Origin: Ligustrum vulgare
Taxonomy: Eukaryota; Streptophyta; Magnoliopsida; Lamiales; Oleaceae
Length of the DNA: 64,000 nucleotides
Assembly: GCA_963555705.1 (NCBI GenBank)
Contig: OY743182.1
Span: forward strand, 50,906,592-50,970,591
Direction of reading: 5' to 3'
Shown here: in pieces, positions 46,943 through 59,748 of the stretch
Numbering within the stretch: the stretch's first letter is position 1
Layout: each line of letters starts with the position of its first letter
The notes under the pieces: model-generated
Told to the model about the DNA's origin: nothing
Database searches by the model: none
What the model saw: only the letters and a program-made list of their open reading frames with translations
Made by a program: the position numbers and the translations under genes

Positions 46943-48716
46943 AGTGTAAGTGGAATTTAAAACTTGACTTCTTCCTTTGCTCTTTGTAAAATCACATGCA
47001 TTGTACAATTTGAAGTCTAGAATTGCGTCATTGCATCTGCTCGACTGAAGTCCAATATCGCCTAGATGTATTTCCAATTTTGACTAATTAAATTAATGGT
47101 TAATTATTTTAGAACTTCGAACTCGCACTCGCACTGTTCTGAGTATTGAATTCAATTTGGAGAAGAATAATAATAACTTGAAATGCAGCAAAACATTACT
47201 CGAGATGAAATGGTCCTGCCTGCCGCCATTTTATATCTGCACCAGCAGCTACAACATTATAAAAGTTTGAGAAAATAATGCATAGATTCATATAAGTGTC
47301 TCTGTGTCAACTGAGAAGTCATTTGTACATATGTTGATACATATGTATTAGATATCTTTTTAGTTGTCAAATGGTGTTCAGAAAATGGTTCAACTTATTC
47401 CAAATTTCCATGAATTTATTTTCCATGGTTTCAAATTCATTCTCCTGTCATTGGAATCCTACTGCTTTTGCATCCATGTATTTTTAACATTTTTTTGCTA
47501 ATTTTAAGTTGATATTGTTAATTCTAACTTGACCTTATTTACATTGTTTGAAGTTCTAGCTTGGAACTGATCCTAATGAGGCTATTTTTTTACTCTTGGA
47601 TCTTTCCAGATTGTTTTGACCCAATTGTTGACTCAGAAACTGGATGTGACTTCATTCCATCAATGGTTTATGGGTAGGCATGAATTCTGGTGAACTTTGT
47701 TTAGCATGGTTGGTCTTCTTGCCTATCTTATGCAATATTGAAAATAAAGAAGCGTTTTTAAACCATATACTATATAATATGTATGTTGCTGAGTATGTTC
47801 TCTGTTAACCTTTTTTTTTATCTTAGCGTGGTTGGGTTATAGGTAGGCATGAATCGGTGCTTTATGAGAAGATTATGAGCTTTTTATTAGGAGCATGGTT
47901 TGTCTTTTTTTCTTGACTTTTTTTATTTTTTAGACATTTTGTTCTAAAGGGAATTTCCTACAGATCAGCAATGGCTTGGGTGTGCTGCTGATTGTATTTA
48001 ATTAGATTTGGAGAATGACTCAATCTCCGATTAATTGGAAAGAAATTTCTTGCTCTTTTCAAGGAGAACGAGAAAAATTTCCTGGAATTACCAACCTATT
48101 CCAGCAGGAAACAAATGAAGTGCAAACGTTAAGAACCAAAAAATGGGTGTCTTTGTCGATTTAAAAGATGGGAGAAGATTATCCTTCCATTGGAAGCGAG
48201 GAGGTTAGCTTCTCCCAAAATATCAAGTGATTAAGAATTTAAAATAAATTTGTAGTTATTCCTTCTCGAAGTATATGGAAGTAATCTTTTATGTGAACAT
48301 AAACTCAGTTCATTGCCTCTTCATCTCCATCGATAACATTTTGAGAAAAGAACGTCTTGAAAATTTATGAATACTATTAATTTATTGCTTTTGTTTTATT
48401 CTTCTTTAATGTTTTGAATCATATATTAAAAGCATTTATGCAAGTTTATCTAACTATGGATACCCGATAATAGTTTCCACTCTAAATTTTATTGTTTTTT
48501 ATTCAATTAAAGTTGATTAAGTTTTGCACATTGTATTATTTGATATGTGCTGCCCATCTAAAGAAAGAACCATTTATGTTGACTTCCATCATTTCAGTTT
48601 TTTCTCTTTCTTGTGTTTGTAATGGGAATGAAAAAAAGAATTCATTAGATGCGGATGAATCAAATATTTGGGCATCCGAAAAGGCAAAGCTCTGTAAATA
48701 AGAGGGGGGAGTATTA
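46943..48716. other. Host DNA between the two retrotransposons
   Basis: AT-rich host DNA. It holds one exon-like scrap (47,612-47,673) and a local duplication of GGTAGGCATGAAT (near 47,672 and 47,841, each followed by a related 40-60 bp). Nothing else looks coding. Confidence 0.45.
47612..47673 (+). pseudogene. Isolated exon resembling PHD-finger/GNAT protein
   Basis: After the acceptor CTTTCCAG the frame reads DCFDPIVDSETGCDFIPSM and then VYG, followed by a GTAGGC donor-like site. This matches the segment at the start of the acetyltransferase-like domain in plant PHD-finger proteins (IDM1-like family, from memory: CF.PI.D..TG.D.I). No neighbouring exons were found on either side, so it is probably a fragment left by transposition or decay. 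Confidence 0.45.
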
Positions 48717-48721
48717 ATATT

Positions 48722-49785
48722 TGTTGGAAAATATATTTGGCAATTGATTTTCACTTGAGTAAATGTGAAATTGATCCCACATTGATTGAAAATTGGGATT
48801 TGAAGAGGAGCCTTAAAAGGGATTACAATCCCACATTGGTTAGAAATGGAAAAGTGGGAATAAGTGGAGGCTATAAATAATAGTTCCATCCCACATTGGA
48901 AAATGGAAAAATGTGGAAATGTTGGGAATGTTTAAATAGTTATCCCACATAGGATAGAAATGAGTTTGTGGACCAATTTATATATGGTTAACAATTTGTA
49001 AGGTGTAACCATTTGTTGCATAGAGACTCCTCCATGGCCTACGCGCCCGCAGGGGGGGGTGCAAATCTTGGACCGACTTGGCCTTCGAGCCTTGAACTTG
49101 TGTGCGGGCGCGACCTGCGTACACGAATGTCGGACCGAACGAGTCAAAAATTGGCCACAAAGTGCAAGCCACGTTTTGGAATTTTGTTTTGAATTTTTCA
49201 TTTAAAACATAACTCCAAATTGATTTCCATTCAAACTGTAACTCCAAAAACGCCTGGAGTAAGTGTAAGATTCAAATGCAGGAGTAAGTGCAGAATTCAA
49301 CTGCAGTTGTAACTCCAAAACGTCTGGAGTAAATACAGAATTCAACTGCAGTACTAAATGCAAAGGCTCCTCCCTGCCTATATATATAGAGCAACAATTC
49401 CTTCAGTCAAGACAACACAACAACCACGAAAATCTCTCTGCATTTGTCTGTCCAGCTTCCTGCATTCCTTCTTCCAGTCTTGGTGATTCTGTTCAAGCAC
49501 ATTTTTCGTTCGCCTGCACAGCTGCAGTTCCAGCCGCTGTATCCTGGGAAGCAAGCGCTCGAGTTACTCCGGTGAGAGGGCGAATATTGCTTTAAGGACA
49601 CTGTGTTGAACACAGGCCCCGGCTCCAGCGTTCATTTTGTTTACTGCTCAAGAACATTTTGTTTACTGCTTACTGCGAATTATTTCTGCAGTATCTTACT
49701 ATATACAGCTTACTGTATATTTTCTGTTTACTTACAATCTGCAAATACTTTATTAGTAAACTGTTTAACAAGTTCTGTTGTTAAA
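48722..49785 (+). repeat. Copia 5' LTR
   Basis: Begins TGTTGGAAAATATATTTGG. A TATA box (CTATATATATAGAG) lies at about 49,378-49,391. Short direct repeats around AACTCCAAAACGYCTGGAGTAA occur near 49,240 and 49,312. The final bases are TTAAA where the 3' LTR has TTACA. Confidence 0.93.
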
Positions 49786-49901
49786 AACTTAAAGCAATAT
49801 TTTTTTTGTTAAACAGTTTACAGAAACGTTTTCAAAAGCAGATTTCTTAAGGCTAATTGATTTATATCATTTGATACTAATATTCTGATTGTGTTTCAGA
49901 A

Positions 49902-52900
49902 ATGGAAAATACACCTATCAACATGGATGTGGCTACTGCTGAAAATCAGACGGTGGCTCAGGCTGTGGCTACGCCAAGTTCGACTGTGGCTATGCCAAGT
50001 TCTGTTGTGGTTACGCCAAGTTCGACTGTGGCTATGCCAAGTCCTGTTGTGACTCAACCTGTGGCTAAATTGCCAAGTCATGCTTTGACACAAACCGTGG
50101 CTCAAACTGCAGCTACAACTGTGACTGTTCCAGTTAACCATGGGGAAAAACCGGAGAAATTCAATGGGCTGAATTTCAAAAGGTGGCAGCAAAAGATGTT
50201 ATTCTACCTGACCACTTTGAATCTTGCGAGGTTCTTGACTGAAAATGCTCCAGTGCTCCAAGAGGGTGAAGGAGACATTCAAGCAGTTAGTGCAGTTGAT
50301 GCTTGGAAGCACTCGGATTTCCTGTGCCGGAATTATGTGATGAATGGTTTGGCTGATTCACTATATAATGTATACTGCACAATAAAAACGGCTAAGGAAT
50401 TATGGGAATCTTTAGACAAAAAGTATAAAACCGAGGATGCCGGGGCCAAGAAGTTTCTTGTTGGTCGCTTTTTGGAATACAAAATGGTGGACTCCAAACC
50501 TGTAATCAGTCAAGTACAAGAACTTCAAGTGATATTGCATGAAATTCATTCCGAGGGAATGGTTGTGAGCGAGTCCTTCCAAGTGGCTTGTATAATTGAA
50601 AAACTACCACCTGCATGGAAGGATTTTAAAAACTACCTAAAGCATAAGCGAAAGGAAATGAATGTTGAGGAACTAATTGTTAGACTTCGAATAGAAGAAG
50701 ACAACAAAAGTTCTGAAAGAGGGATCAATCCGGTTGTGGCTAAAGCAAATGTTGTGGAGCATGGGCAAAGCTCCAAACCTAACAAAACCAAGTCTGGGCC
50801 ATCTAGTAGCAAAGGGCTCAAGTTGGGGCCCAAGGGCGGAATTTCTAAAAAGAAGTTTCAAGGAAAATGCTTCAATTGTGACAAAATTGGTCACAAGTCA
50901 ACGGAGTGCCGTTTGCCGAAGAAGAAGAAAGAAGCAAACATGGTTGAAGATCCATCTGACATCAACCTTGCAGCTGTCATTTCTGAAGTGAACCTGGTGG
51001 GTTCAAATCCGAGAGAATGGTGGATAGATACCGGTGCCACCCGACATGTTTGCTCCGACAAGGAGTTGTTTAGTGGTTTTGAAGCAGCGGATGGGGAGAA
51101 GCTGTACATGGGAAATTCAGCGACTTCTGAAATCAAGGGCCATGGAAAGGTGGTTCTAAAGATGACGTCTGGGAAAGAGCTGACTCTAAACAACGTGCTC
51201 TATGTGCCGGAGATTCGCAAGAATTTGGTATCCGGCTCGCTGTTGAACAAACATGGCTTCCGCATGGTGTTTGAATCAGACAAGGTTATTTTGTCTAAGT
51301 CTGGAATGTTTGTAGGAAAGGGTTATGTTAGTGATGGGCTTTTTAAGCTTAATGTAATGGCTATTAAGCCAAAAATTAATAAAATGAATAACTCTTCCGT
51401 TTACTTGCTTGAGTCTTCCAATTTGTGGCATGGTAGACTAGGACATGTTAATTACGACACTTTGCGTAGACTAATTAACTTGAATTGCATACCTACATTC
51501 CAAATTGATAATAAACATAAGTGTGAAACTTGTGTTGAGGCAAAATTGACAAGGTCATCATTTCAATCCGTTGAAAGAAAAACTAAACCGCTTGATTTAA
51601 TTCACACCGATGTATGTGATTTAAAATCTGTACAAACAAGGGGAGGCAACAAATATTTTATTACTTTTATTGACGATAGCACAAAATATTGTTTTGTGTA
51701 TTTGCTTAAAAGTAAAGATGAAGCGATAGAGAAATTTGTTCTCTATAAAAATGAAATTGAAAATCAACTCAACAAGAAGATCAAAGTGTTGAGAAGTGAT
51801 AGAGGTGGTGAATATGAATCACCATTTGCTGAATTCTGTGCACAACATGGAATTAAACATGAAACAACAGCACCTTATTCACCTCAACAAAATGGTGTTG
51901 CTGAACGAAAAAATAGAACATTGAAAGAAATGATGAATGCAATGTTGTTGAGTTCTGGGTTACCTCAAAACATGTGGGGAGAAGCTGTGTTATCAGCTAA
52001 TTACCTTTTAAATAAGGTGCCCCGAAAGAAAGAAGATAAGAGTCCCTACGAGTTATTGAAAGGAAGAAAGCCTTCCTACAAATATTTACGAGTGTGGGGG
52101 TGTCTTGCCAAAGTGGCTGTACCTACACCAAAGAAGGTGAAAATAGGACCAAAAACTATTGATTGCATATTTATTGGATATGCACATAATAGTAGTGCTT
52201 ATCGGTTTCTTGTGTTTGATTCTAAAATTTCTGATATACACAAAAACACGATAATGGAATCGAGAAATGTATCGTTCTTTGAACACGTATTTCCATACAA
52301 GTCCAAAGAAGAACCAAGTTCTTCTAAACGAACGCATGAGACCATGATTGAAAATAGTCAGGATCAAGAGGTTGAACCAAGACGTAGCAAACGTGAAAGG
52401 ACAGAAAAATCTTACGGTCCTGATTTTCTGACCTATATGCTAGAAACTGAACCTCAAAGCTTCAAAGAAGCTGTAAACTCTTCAGAAGGACCTCAATGGA
52501 AAGAGGCAATTAAAAGTGAAATAGATTCCATTCTGCAAAACCATACATGGGAACTGGTTGATCTTCCCCCGGGAAGCAAACCACTAGGCTACAAATGGAT
52601 TTTCAAAAGGAAAATGAAAGCAGATGGAACTATTGATAAGTACAAGGCAAGACTTGTAATTAAAGGATATCGGCAACGAGAAGGCCTTGACTACTTTGAC
52701 ACTTATTCTCCGGTAACGAGAATAACTTCCATTCGATTAATATTAGCGATTGCATCTTTATACAATCTCGAAGTACATCAAATGGATGTCAAAACTGCTT
52801 TTCTAAATGGAGATTTAGAAGAAGAAATTTACATGGAACAACCTGAGGGGTTTTCTGCACCAGGACAAGAAAACAAGGTGTGTAAATTGGTAAAGTCATT

Positions 52901-53993
52901 ATACGGCTTGAAACAAGCACCAAAACAATGGCATGAAAAATTTGACAAAGCAATGATGGAAAGTGGATTTAAAATCAATGAATGTGACAAATGCGTTTAC
53001 ATCAAAGACACAAAAAATGGTTATGTCATTTTATGCCTTTATGTTGACGACATGCTCATCGTTGGCAGCAACGATAAGATGATTAAATCTACTAAAAGTA
53101 TGTTGAATTCAAGATTCGACATGAAGGATATGGGTTTAGCTGATGTGATTCTTGGAGTTAAAATTTCAAGAACATCAGATGGACTTGTTCTAAGTCAGTC
53201 ACATTATGTGGACAAGATTTTGGAAAAATTCAATAATGATGATACTGGCGTAGCAAGAACACCAATAGATACAAGTCAACATCTATCGAAAAATAGAGGC
53301 GATGGTATTTTTCAAGTAGAGTACTCTAGAATAATCGGAAGTCTTATGTACCTAATGAGTTGTACAAGACCAGATATAGCTTACGCAGTTAGCAAGCTGA
53401 GTAGATATACTAGTAATCCAGGGTCTGACCATTGGAAAGGAATAGTAAGAGTACTAAGATACTTGAGATATACTCGTAATTATGGATTGCACTATACCAG
53501 ATATCCGGCAGTCATTGAAGGATATAGTGATGCTAATTGGATATCTGATATAAAAGACTCAAAGTCTACTAGTGGATTCGTGTTCACACTAGGAGGTGCA
53601 GCTATATCATGGAAATCCTCTAAACAAACAGTTATTGCGAGATCTACCATGGAATCTGAGTTTATAGCTCTAGATAAATGTGGTGAAGAGGCTGAATGGC
53701 TACGCAATTTCTTAGAGGATATTCCAAGATGGTCAAAACCTGTGCCAGCAATTTGCATACATTGTGATAGTCAATCTGCGATTGGAAGGGCACAAAGCAA
53801 CATGTACAATGGTAAGTCTAGACACATACGTCGTAGACATAATACCATAAGACAGTTACTCTCAACTGGAGTTATCTCGATTGACTATGTAAAGTCAAAA
53901 GATAACATTGCGGATCCGCTAACCAAAGGGTTAAATAGAGAGTTAGTTGCAAAGTCATCGAGAGGAATGGGACTTAAGCCTCTAAAAGAATAA
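49902..53993 (+). CDS. Copia gag-pol polyprotein, 1,363 aa, intact
   Basis: By residue: an Ala/Thr/Val/Pro repeat head (20-75, units like PSSTVAM); gag UBN2-type core ([16 protein letters not shown], about 165); zinc knuckle [14 protein letters not shown] near 323; protease [12 protein letters not shown] near 373; pre-integrase [16 protein letters not shown] near 508; integrase ([27 protein letters not shown]); RT ([43 protein letters not shown] near 1,045); RNase H ([10 protein letters not shown] near 1,206; [10 protein letters not shown]). There are no stops and all catalytic motifs are present. It makes all proteins needed for retrotransposition. The single ORF starts at the first ATG after the leader. 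Confidence 0.95.
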   Translation: MENTPINMDVATAENQTVAQAVATPSSTVAMPSSVVVTPSSTVAMPSPVVTQPVAKLPSHALTQTVAQTAATTVTVPVNHGEKPEKFNGLNFKRWQQKMLFYLTTLNLARFLTENAPVLQEGEGDIQAVSAVDAWKHSDFLCRNYVMNGLADSLYNVYCTIKTAKELWESLDKKYKTEDAGAKKFLVGRFLEYKMVDSKPVISQVQELQVILHEIHSEGMVVSESFQVACIIEKLPPAWKDFKNYLKHKRKEMNVEELIVRLRIEEDNKSSERGINPVVAKANVVEHGQSSKPNKTKSGPSSSKGLKLGPKGGISKKKFQGKCFNCDKIGHKSTECRLPKKKKEANMVEDPSDINLAAVISEVNLVGSNPREWWIDTGATRHVCSDKELFSGFEAADGEKLYMGNSATSEIKGHGKVVLKMTSGKELTLNNVLYVPEIRKNLVSGSLLNKHGFRMVFESDKVILSKSGMFVGKGYVSDGLFKLNVMAIKPKINKMNNSSVYLLESSNLWHGRLGHVNYDTLRRLINLNCIPTFQIDNKHKCETCVEAKLTRSSFQSVERKTKPLDLIHTDVCDLKSVQTRGGNKYFITFIDDSTKYCFVYLLKSKDEAIEKFVLYKNEIENQLNKKIKVLRSDRGGEYESPFAEFCAQHGIKHETTAPYSPQQNGVAERKNRTLKEMMNAMLLSSGLPQNMWGEAVLSANYLLNKVPRKKEDKSPYELLKGRKPSYKYLRVWGCLAKVAVPTPKKVKIGPKTIDCIFIGYAHNSSAYRFLVFDSKISDIHKNTIMESRNVSFFEHVFPYKSKEEPSSSKRTHETMIENSQDQEVEPRRSKRERTEKSYGPDFLTYMLETEPQSFKEAVNSSEGPQWKEAIKSEIDSILQNHTWELVDLPPGSKPLGYKWIFKRKMKADGTIDKYKARLVIKGYRQREGLDYFDTYSPVTRITSIRLILAIASLYNLEVHQMDVKTAFLNGDLEEEIYMEQPEGFSAPGQENKVCKLVKSLYGLKQAPKQWHEKFDKAMMESGFKINECDKCVYIKDTKNGYVILCLYVDDMLIVGSNDKMIKSTKSMLNSRFDMKDMGLADVILGVKISRTSDGLVLSQSHYVDKILEKFNNDDTGVARTPIDTSQHLSKNRGDGIFQVEYSRIIGSLMYLMSCTRPDIAYAVSKLSRYTSNPGSDHWKGIVRVLRYLRYTRNYGLHYTRYPAVIEGYSDANWISDIKDSKSTSGFVFTLGGAAISWKSSKQTVIARSTMESEFIALDKCGEEAEWLRNFLEDIPRWSKPVPAICIHCDSQSAIGRAQSNMYNGKSRHIRRRHNTIRQLLSTGVISIDYVKSKDNIADPLTKGLNRELVAKSSRGMGLKPLKE

Positions 53994-53996
53994 GTT

Positions 53997-54546
53997 ATTG
54001 TAATGGAAACTCAACCTAGCTGACTGGAGATCCCAAGATCTAGGTTCAATGAGAAAACCTAATTACAAATACTTAATAGGATCACTGTGGGGGTTATCTC
54101 CTGTCCATTCCTGTAATAACAGTGATGCCCGTAAGGAGAGGATAAGCAATAAGCTTTTAATGATTCTTATGCGTCGGAAATCCGAGCGGAGTAATGCGGG
54201 TTACTCTTGATTAAGAAATCACCTATGTGAGAGAGAAGTGGGGCCGCTTCGAAGGGAATTATGAGGCTAATTCTTAACAACTCTCACTGAACCAGGCATA
54301 TGTTCATGGCCACAAACGAACATACCCATGAGAACTAAAATGTGTTAGGAAGAATCCTGTGTGAAGTACATCATCGTTTACACAGAAGGCAGAACAGTTC
54401 AAAGACATCGCGTCTACTGATCAGCTAGTAAAGTAAATGTATTTTCACAAGGGAAGGTTCAAAGGAAACCCCTACCTATCCTATGCAGGTTTCAACTGTG
54501 GAACTTTATCACCAAATATTCCGTGTCTCTATCAATTTACATTCAT
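53997..54546 (+). other. Copia 3' untranslated region
   Basis: 550 bp between the polyprotein stop and the polypurine tract, with no extra ORF such as env. Confidence 0.6.
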
Positions 54547-54555
54547 GTGGGGGAT
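54547..54555 (+). promoter_or_regulatory. Copia polypurine tract
   Basis: GTGGGGGAT directly before the TG of the 3' LTR, the usual form of copia plus-strand primer. Confidence 0.8.
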
Positions 54556-55619
54556 TGTTGGAAAATATATTTGGCAATTGATTTTCACTTGAGTAAATGT
54601 GAAATTGATCCCACATTGATTGAAAATTGGGATTTGAAGAGGAGCCTTAAAAGGGATTACAATCCCACATTGGTTAGAAATGGAAAAGTGGGAATAAGTG
54701 GAGGCTATAAATAATAGTTCCATCCCACATTGGAAAATGGAAAAATGTGGAAATGTTGGGAATGTTTAAATAGTTATCCCACATAGGATAGAAATGAGTT
54801 TGTGGACCAATTTATATATGGTTAACAATTTGTAAGGTGTAACCATTTGTTGCATAGAGACTCCTCCATGGCCTACGCGCCCGCAGGGGGGGGTGCAAAT
54901 CTTGGACCGACTTGGCCTTCGAGCCTTGAACTTGTGTGCGGGCGCGACCTGCGTACACGAATGTCGGACCGAACGAGTCAAAAATTGGCCACAAAGTGCA
55001 AGCCACGTTTTGGAATTTTGTTTTGAATTTTTCATTTAAAACATAACTCCAAATTGATTTCCATTCAAACTGTAACTCCAAAAACGCCTGGAGTAAGTGT
55101 AAGATTCAAATGCAGGAGTAAGTGCAGAATTCAACTGCAGTTGTAACTCCAAAACGTCTGGAGTAAATACAGAATTCAACTGCAGTACTAAATGCAAAGG
55201 CTCCTCCCTGCCTATATATATAGAGCAACAATTCCTTCAGTCAAGACAACACAACAACCACGAAAATCTCTCTGCATTTGTCTGTCCAGCTTCCTGCATT
55301 CCTTCTTCCAGTCTTGGTGATTCTGTTCAAGCACATTTTTCGTTCGCCTGCACAGCTGCAGTTCCAGCCGCTGTATCCTGGGAAGCAAGCGCTCGAGTTA
55401 CTCCGGTGAGAGGGCGAATATTGCTTTAAGGACACTGTGTTGAACACAGGCCCCGGCTCCAGCGTTCATTTTGTTTACTGCTCAAGAACATTTTGTTTAC
55501 TGCTTACTGCGAATTATTTCTGCAGTATCTTACTATATACAGCTTACTGTATATTTTCTGTTTACTTACAATCTGCAAATACTTTATTAGTAAACTGTTT
55601 AACAAGTTCTGTTGTTACA
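54556..55619 (+). repeat. Copia 3' LTR
   Basis: 1,064 bp, ends TTGTTACA and is followed by the ATATT duplication. TATA box at about 55,212-55,225. ORFs seen in it are repeats of those in the 5' LTR and are not genes. Confidence 0.93.
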
Positions 55620-55624
55620 ATATT

Positions 55625-57350
55625 AACTTCTCATAAGAGGCTGGAATAAAATTTCAAAATATGAATATGACATTAGCAATCTAATTGATTTAGCCTTTGA
55701 TTGTTCATACATATATGTTTTCACTTTGGACTTTTCAGGATTTGGCTATGGTAATCATGATTATGCGGGCTTTGTGCTAACTGAAAAAAATTTGGCTTCA
55801 TGTTTTTTTTCCCATTTATTTTCTTACTTTCTTCCTTTGAGTTTCATCATTTTTTGGAGAATAAATGGGAGGTGATGGTCGGTTCTATTTCGGTCATGTT
55901 GAGATATTCTCTCAATGAAACAGGATGCTCATTTGGATAAAGCAACCAATGGAAATATGCTATCTTAACTAAGATGTTTCTGGAATTCTTTTGTTACTCT
56001 TCATTAATCAGCCATTACTGGAAATGGTTAGTTATTACTCACATTTGGTGGTGCTTCGACTTTTGATGACCATATTGCATAAACAATTTTTATCTAGAGG
56101 AATATCTTGCTTTTCTTGCCGAGTATTTGGTCTGAATTTACAATTTGGTTTAAAAGAATCCAAAAATGTTGCATTTTACGAAATTTCTCTTGGATTTTTA
56201 TACAATTGGGATAATAGCTTGATTAATAGATCTTGGAAATATTTAAGAATAGGTAACTTAGGCTTTCTAAAATGACATTTGATTTTTTTTATTTTTTTTT
56301 GATTGAAACGCACCAAAATTAATGTTATGCACATATGCACTATTAATTGGAGTTCCAAACAAAGTTGCAATTGATATGTGTGTTTAGCTTGGGATATCAG
56401 ATTCTTATATTCTTTATTTAAAGCATTGGGATAAATTTCACGTTTCCTTAAATTGAAATTTAAGTTTGATTTTATTTAACTTGATTGTTTTGTTGTTTAT
56501 TTATATTGTTTTAAATTTTGATTGTATTTGATCCTTGGGTTGCATTCTATGTTATTTTGCGATTTTAAATTATTATGTTGTATCACTTTAGTTTTGAACT
56601 GTTGGTTTGATAGGCTTTCAGACGTGAATGGAGTATCAAGTTTGCAGTCATGAATTTATTAAACAATGCATACTACTTTGATAGAAGACTCTTTTGTGGA
56701 TGCAGGTTTGAATTTAGGGGCATCTGTCACGGGAAATACTGATGCCATAAGTGAGGATGCTTTTGAAACTTTTTCCTTAAAGAGTAGACATTTTCTCATT
56801 TCTATACATGCATTAAATTACTGATATATTGTCATCCCAAAGTTTAGAAAATGCATTTCTTTCCAATTTTAATTTCAATCTTTACAATTGGCATTCACTA
56901 TGCAGTTGTGGACATGATTAAATAGTGCAAATGTAAAACATATAAACCATTAATGTTTATGATGTGAACAGATCCAAAGCTTCCAAGCTTATTGAAGTCT
57001 GAAGATGCTGATATGGTCAGAAGGCCTCTTAAGTTGTGAATTGTCCTCTCTTCTGGCGTACTTATAAGTTTCTATTGGATCTCTTAAGTTGCAAGTTAGT
57101 GCCAAAACATTATGTAGTTTAAATTAATTTTGCCAACATTCATTCATCGGTTTTTCCAATAATCATTGAACCAATCTGTATTTATTTGGCTTGTTATTCA
57201 ATTATATTAATTTGTTATATAGGTCCATATGTTAATCGAGAAAATACATAGGATTGTTGTGCAATTATATTCAATTATGTTTTAATACATTACTTTTTGT
57301 CAATAAGATATGTCCATGCATCGCTCGGGTGTGGAACTAGTATTATAAAT
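55625..57350. other. Host DNA with exon-like scraps
   Basis: Two stretches follow good acceptors and stay open briefly: 56,706-56,775 (after GTGGATGCAG; frame LNLGASVTGNTDAISEDAFE) and 56,973-57,038 (after GTGAACAG; frame DPKLPSLLKSEDADMVRRP). I do not recognise them. A Helitron-like end (CATGCATCGCTCGGG then CTAG/T) occurs at 57,315-57,341. Confidence 0.35.
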
Positions 57351-58649
57351 ATTCATGTTATATTTCTTTTTAGGGGTGATTGATTATTATATTTTCTAGA
57401 GATGACATTATGACCATGTTTGACCCTCATTATCTGAAAACTCATCATTTTTAATTTTTAAGAAGTTTAATGATGTCAGGAATCAACTACAACCCAAAGA
57501 ACATCAAATATGTTCGCCCCTTTAATGAGGCAAGGAGTTGCAAAGAGTTCATATTTCCATTTGAGGCTCTACAATGGTAGAATTGTCTCGTGCACGATAA
57601 TGAAACACCAAATGTTTACGAGAATGAAAGATTACAAGCCAATACCACCCAGATACCCCATAATCATATCATCAAAGAAACCTTCTAACCAATCAAAGAT
57701 ACTCAACCAACTCTCAATCCGAAATCATAAGTCAAAATCAAATAGCAATATGATATTACAACCTCACAAAAATGATCTTTTTAGAGCTAAGGAGTAGAAG
57801 AGGGAAAATATAAGAGACTAACAGCTATCAGAATAAAATAACCTTAAAAGTAAGCATGCAGATTCTTATACATTGACCTTCCCGGCCAAGATCAAGTATT
57901 AAATAATCAATGGCTAGGATTACATCTTTATCCTTCTCACGCTTTAAGATACTAGGCTTCCTTCATAGCATCGGTCATCCTGCCACATATTCAAATTCAA
58001 TAGTGAACAATGCCACTATATGTTGCAGTAGAGATTTTGCTCTAAAGCATTCATTACACAAAGTAAAAATATATGGAGTGGTTGATTCTCGATTTTCCAT
58101 ATCACTAGCATAATTTAGATCGACGTACCTTTCAATTTTATACCTTCAGTACAATGACCAACACAAGTTGAACTTTTCACTAAAGTCATTCCAAAAGCTT
58201 CCCGGTGTCATATACACAGATTAGTCAAATATCTCCTTAACTAACAATATATGCAATTCTTTCATCTCTTCTATCCATTTTCGTAGTTTTCACAAAATTT
58301 TTGACCCTTAACTGGGGTTTAAACGTCTAAGTCCCACCATCCAACTCTTTGCTTTCAAATTGTCTTATTAATTAATAAAATAATGTAGGAAACTTTTAAA
58401 CCCTGTAAAATATCCTGTATGCTCTCTTTGTATTGAATATGGAGTGTTACACTGGTAATACATTTTTTTTTTTAGTAAATAAAAGGTTGTCGTTTAAGAA
58501 AGAGAAAAAAGTAACAAATACCAACTCGAGTCTAGGTGAGAGCCCTCGATTGGAATTTTAAGTTCATTAAGACAAGCTTCTGATGTCTCTTGATTAGAGT
58601 CTTTGTCATTTTGTGAGTTCAACACACATAGTACAAATGATTATCCCCT
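57351..58649. other. Intergenic DNA, possible LTR fragment
   Basis: No gene. TGTCAGGAATC (57,475) and GGAGTGTTACA (58,442-58,452) could be ends of an old LTR, but there is no matching target duplication, so no element is called. Confidence 0.3.
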
Positions 58650-59748
58650 AAAATTTGTAGCTCAATATGAATGATGGACGATCTTTACGAATAATGGAAA
58701 AGATAAATCCACTATATTAAAGGAGTATATTGAAAAATTTGACAGCCATCGGATTAATGGAAGCATTACAACGATACAAGAGGCATGCAGAGCAAGAAAC
58801 TGCCCCACGTGCCGATAAAAATAATGGAGGATAGCTGGAATTTACTTTTTGTAAAGTAGGATGTGATATATCAACAGCTGTATGTAATTATAGAGTAGTG
58901 ATGTAAGTGATGATGTAATAAGGACCAATTATTGGTCCACCTACTTGTACCAAATAATGTAAGAGATGATGGAAGTTGATTCCAAAATCCTCTATACAAG
59001 TAATTAGTTGAGATAGGAGGAGGACACGCTGAGTTTTGTACACATAAGACTATTAACAAGAGTCCTTTTTGAGTCTGTAATATCAAGAATTCCAATATCA
59101 ATATACAAGTTTGATTGATTACCAAATATCATGAGTTTCTAAATTTCTATGTTTAGAATCATACTTCCTACAAGAAGATATATTATTAAGAAAATTATCT
59201 ACACTCTGTTCAAAGTATTTTCCATCAAGATGTTGTACACAATCAACAATGTATAGTGAAGGTATGAATCCAGATGTGGTTAATAACCCATGAATGCAAA
59301 AGTCCGTTAAAGGGTGTGGTAGCAGAAAACTTGTGGGCCTGAAAGTCACTAACATCAGAAGAAAAATAAAAAGGTACAAAGAACAGGAAAATTGTTAGTA
59401 TTCTTAATATATTTGTCTTTATGGAATTAGGAGGAAGAAGATTCTTTAGAACATTTCGATATCATCTTGAATGAAAAGAATTATAATATGAAAAAACCTA
59501 AATCTGAGAGAGGACCATATAGAGTTAAAAAGAATATAAAAAAATAACAAAGGAATTAAATATGAAAGTAAAATTGATAAGATTGGATATCAAGAACAAC
59601 TTTATACATTATAAGAAATATTAAGGAGTTTTAAACAAAATTTAATTAAAAACTTTGTTGAAGGCAAAGTTAGATCTATAGTAAAACAAGATATTCAAGA
59701 TATAATTGAGAAATTATAAAAAAAAAAAAAAAAAAAATTCTAAATATG
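58650..59748 (+). mobile_element. Second, diverged fragment of the same pararetrovirus lineage
   Basis: Homology to the 11.3-20.9 kb provirus runs colinearly. The C-terminus of ORF H comes first (KEYIEKFDSHRINGS; ACRARNCPTC, ending 58,817). The intergenic/leader region follows (for example GATATATTATTAAGAAAA, CACTCTGTTCAAAGTATTTT, GTTAGTATTCTTAATATAT), then the purine tract at 59,429 and most of ORF J (MKKPKSERGPYRVKKNIK; IDKIGYQEQLYT; IQDIIEKL). Stops interrupt the ORF J part. The ORF I region of the main copy is missing. Divergence is clearly greater than an assembly duplicate would show. Confidence 0.82.

Larger units (their letters stand above)
48722..55619 (+). mobile_element. Ty1/copia retrotransposon, full length
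   Basis: A 6,898-bp element with 1,064-bp LTRs (48,722-49,785 and 54,556-55,619). The target duplication is ATATT (48,717-48,721 and 55,620-55,624). An intact polyprotein has copia order (integrase before RT), and a G-rich polypurine tract abuts the 3' LTR. The LTRs look nearly identical, so the insertion is recent. Two oddities: the 5' LTR ends in AA instead of CA, and no tRNA-Met-type PBS follows it. Confidence 0.93.

Noticed and set aside
49407..49613. Paired 68- and 89-residue ORFs in both copia LTRs
   Set aside because: They are LTR sequence, repeated at 54,766-55,447, overlapping on the opposite strand; not genes.
57475..58452. LTR with TG...CA ends
   Set aside because: Flanking five bases do not match and no promoter or PBS is seen.
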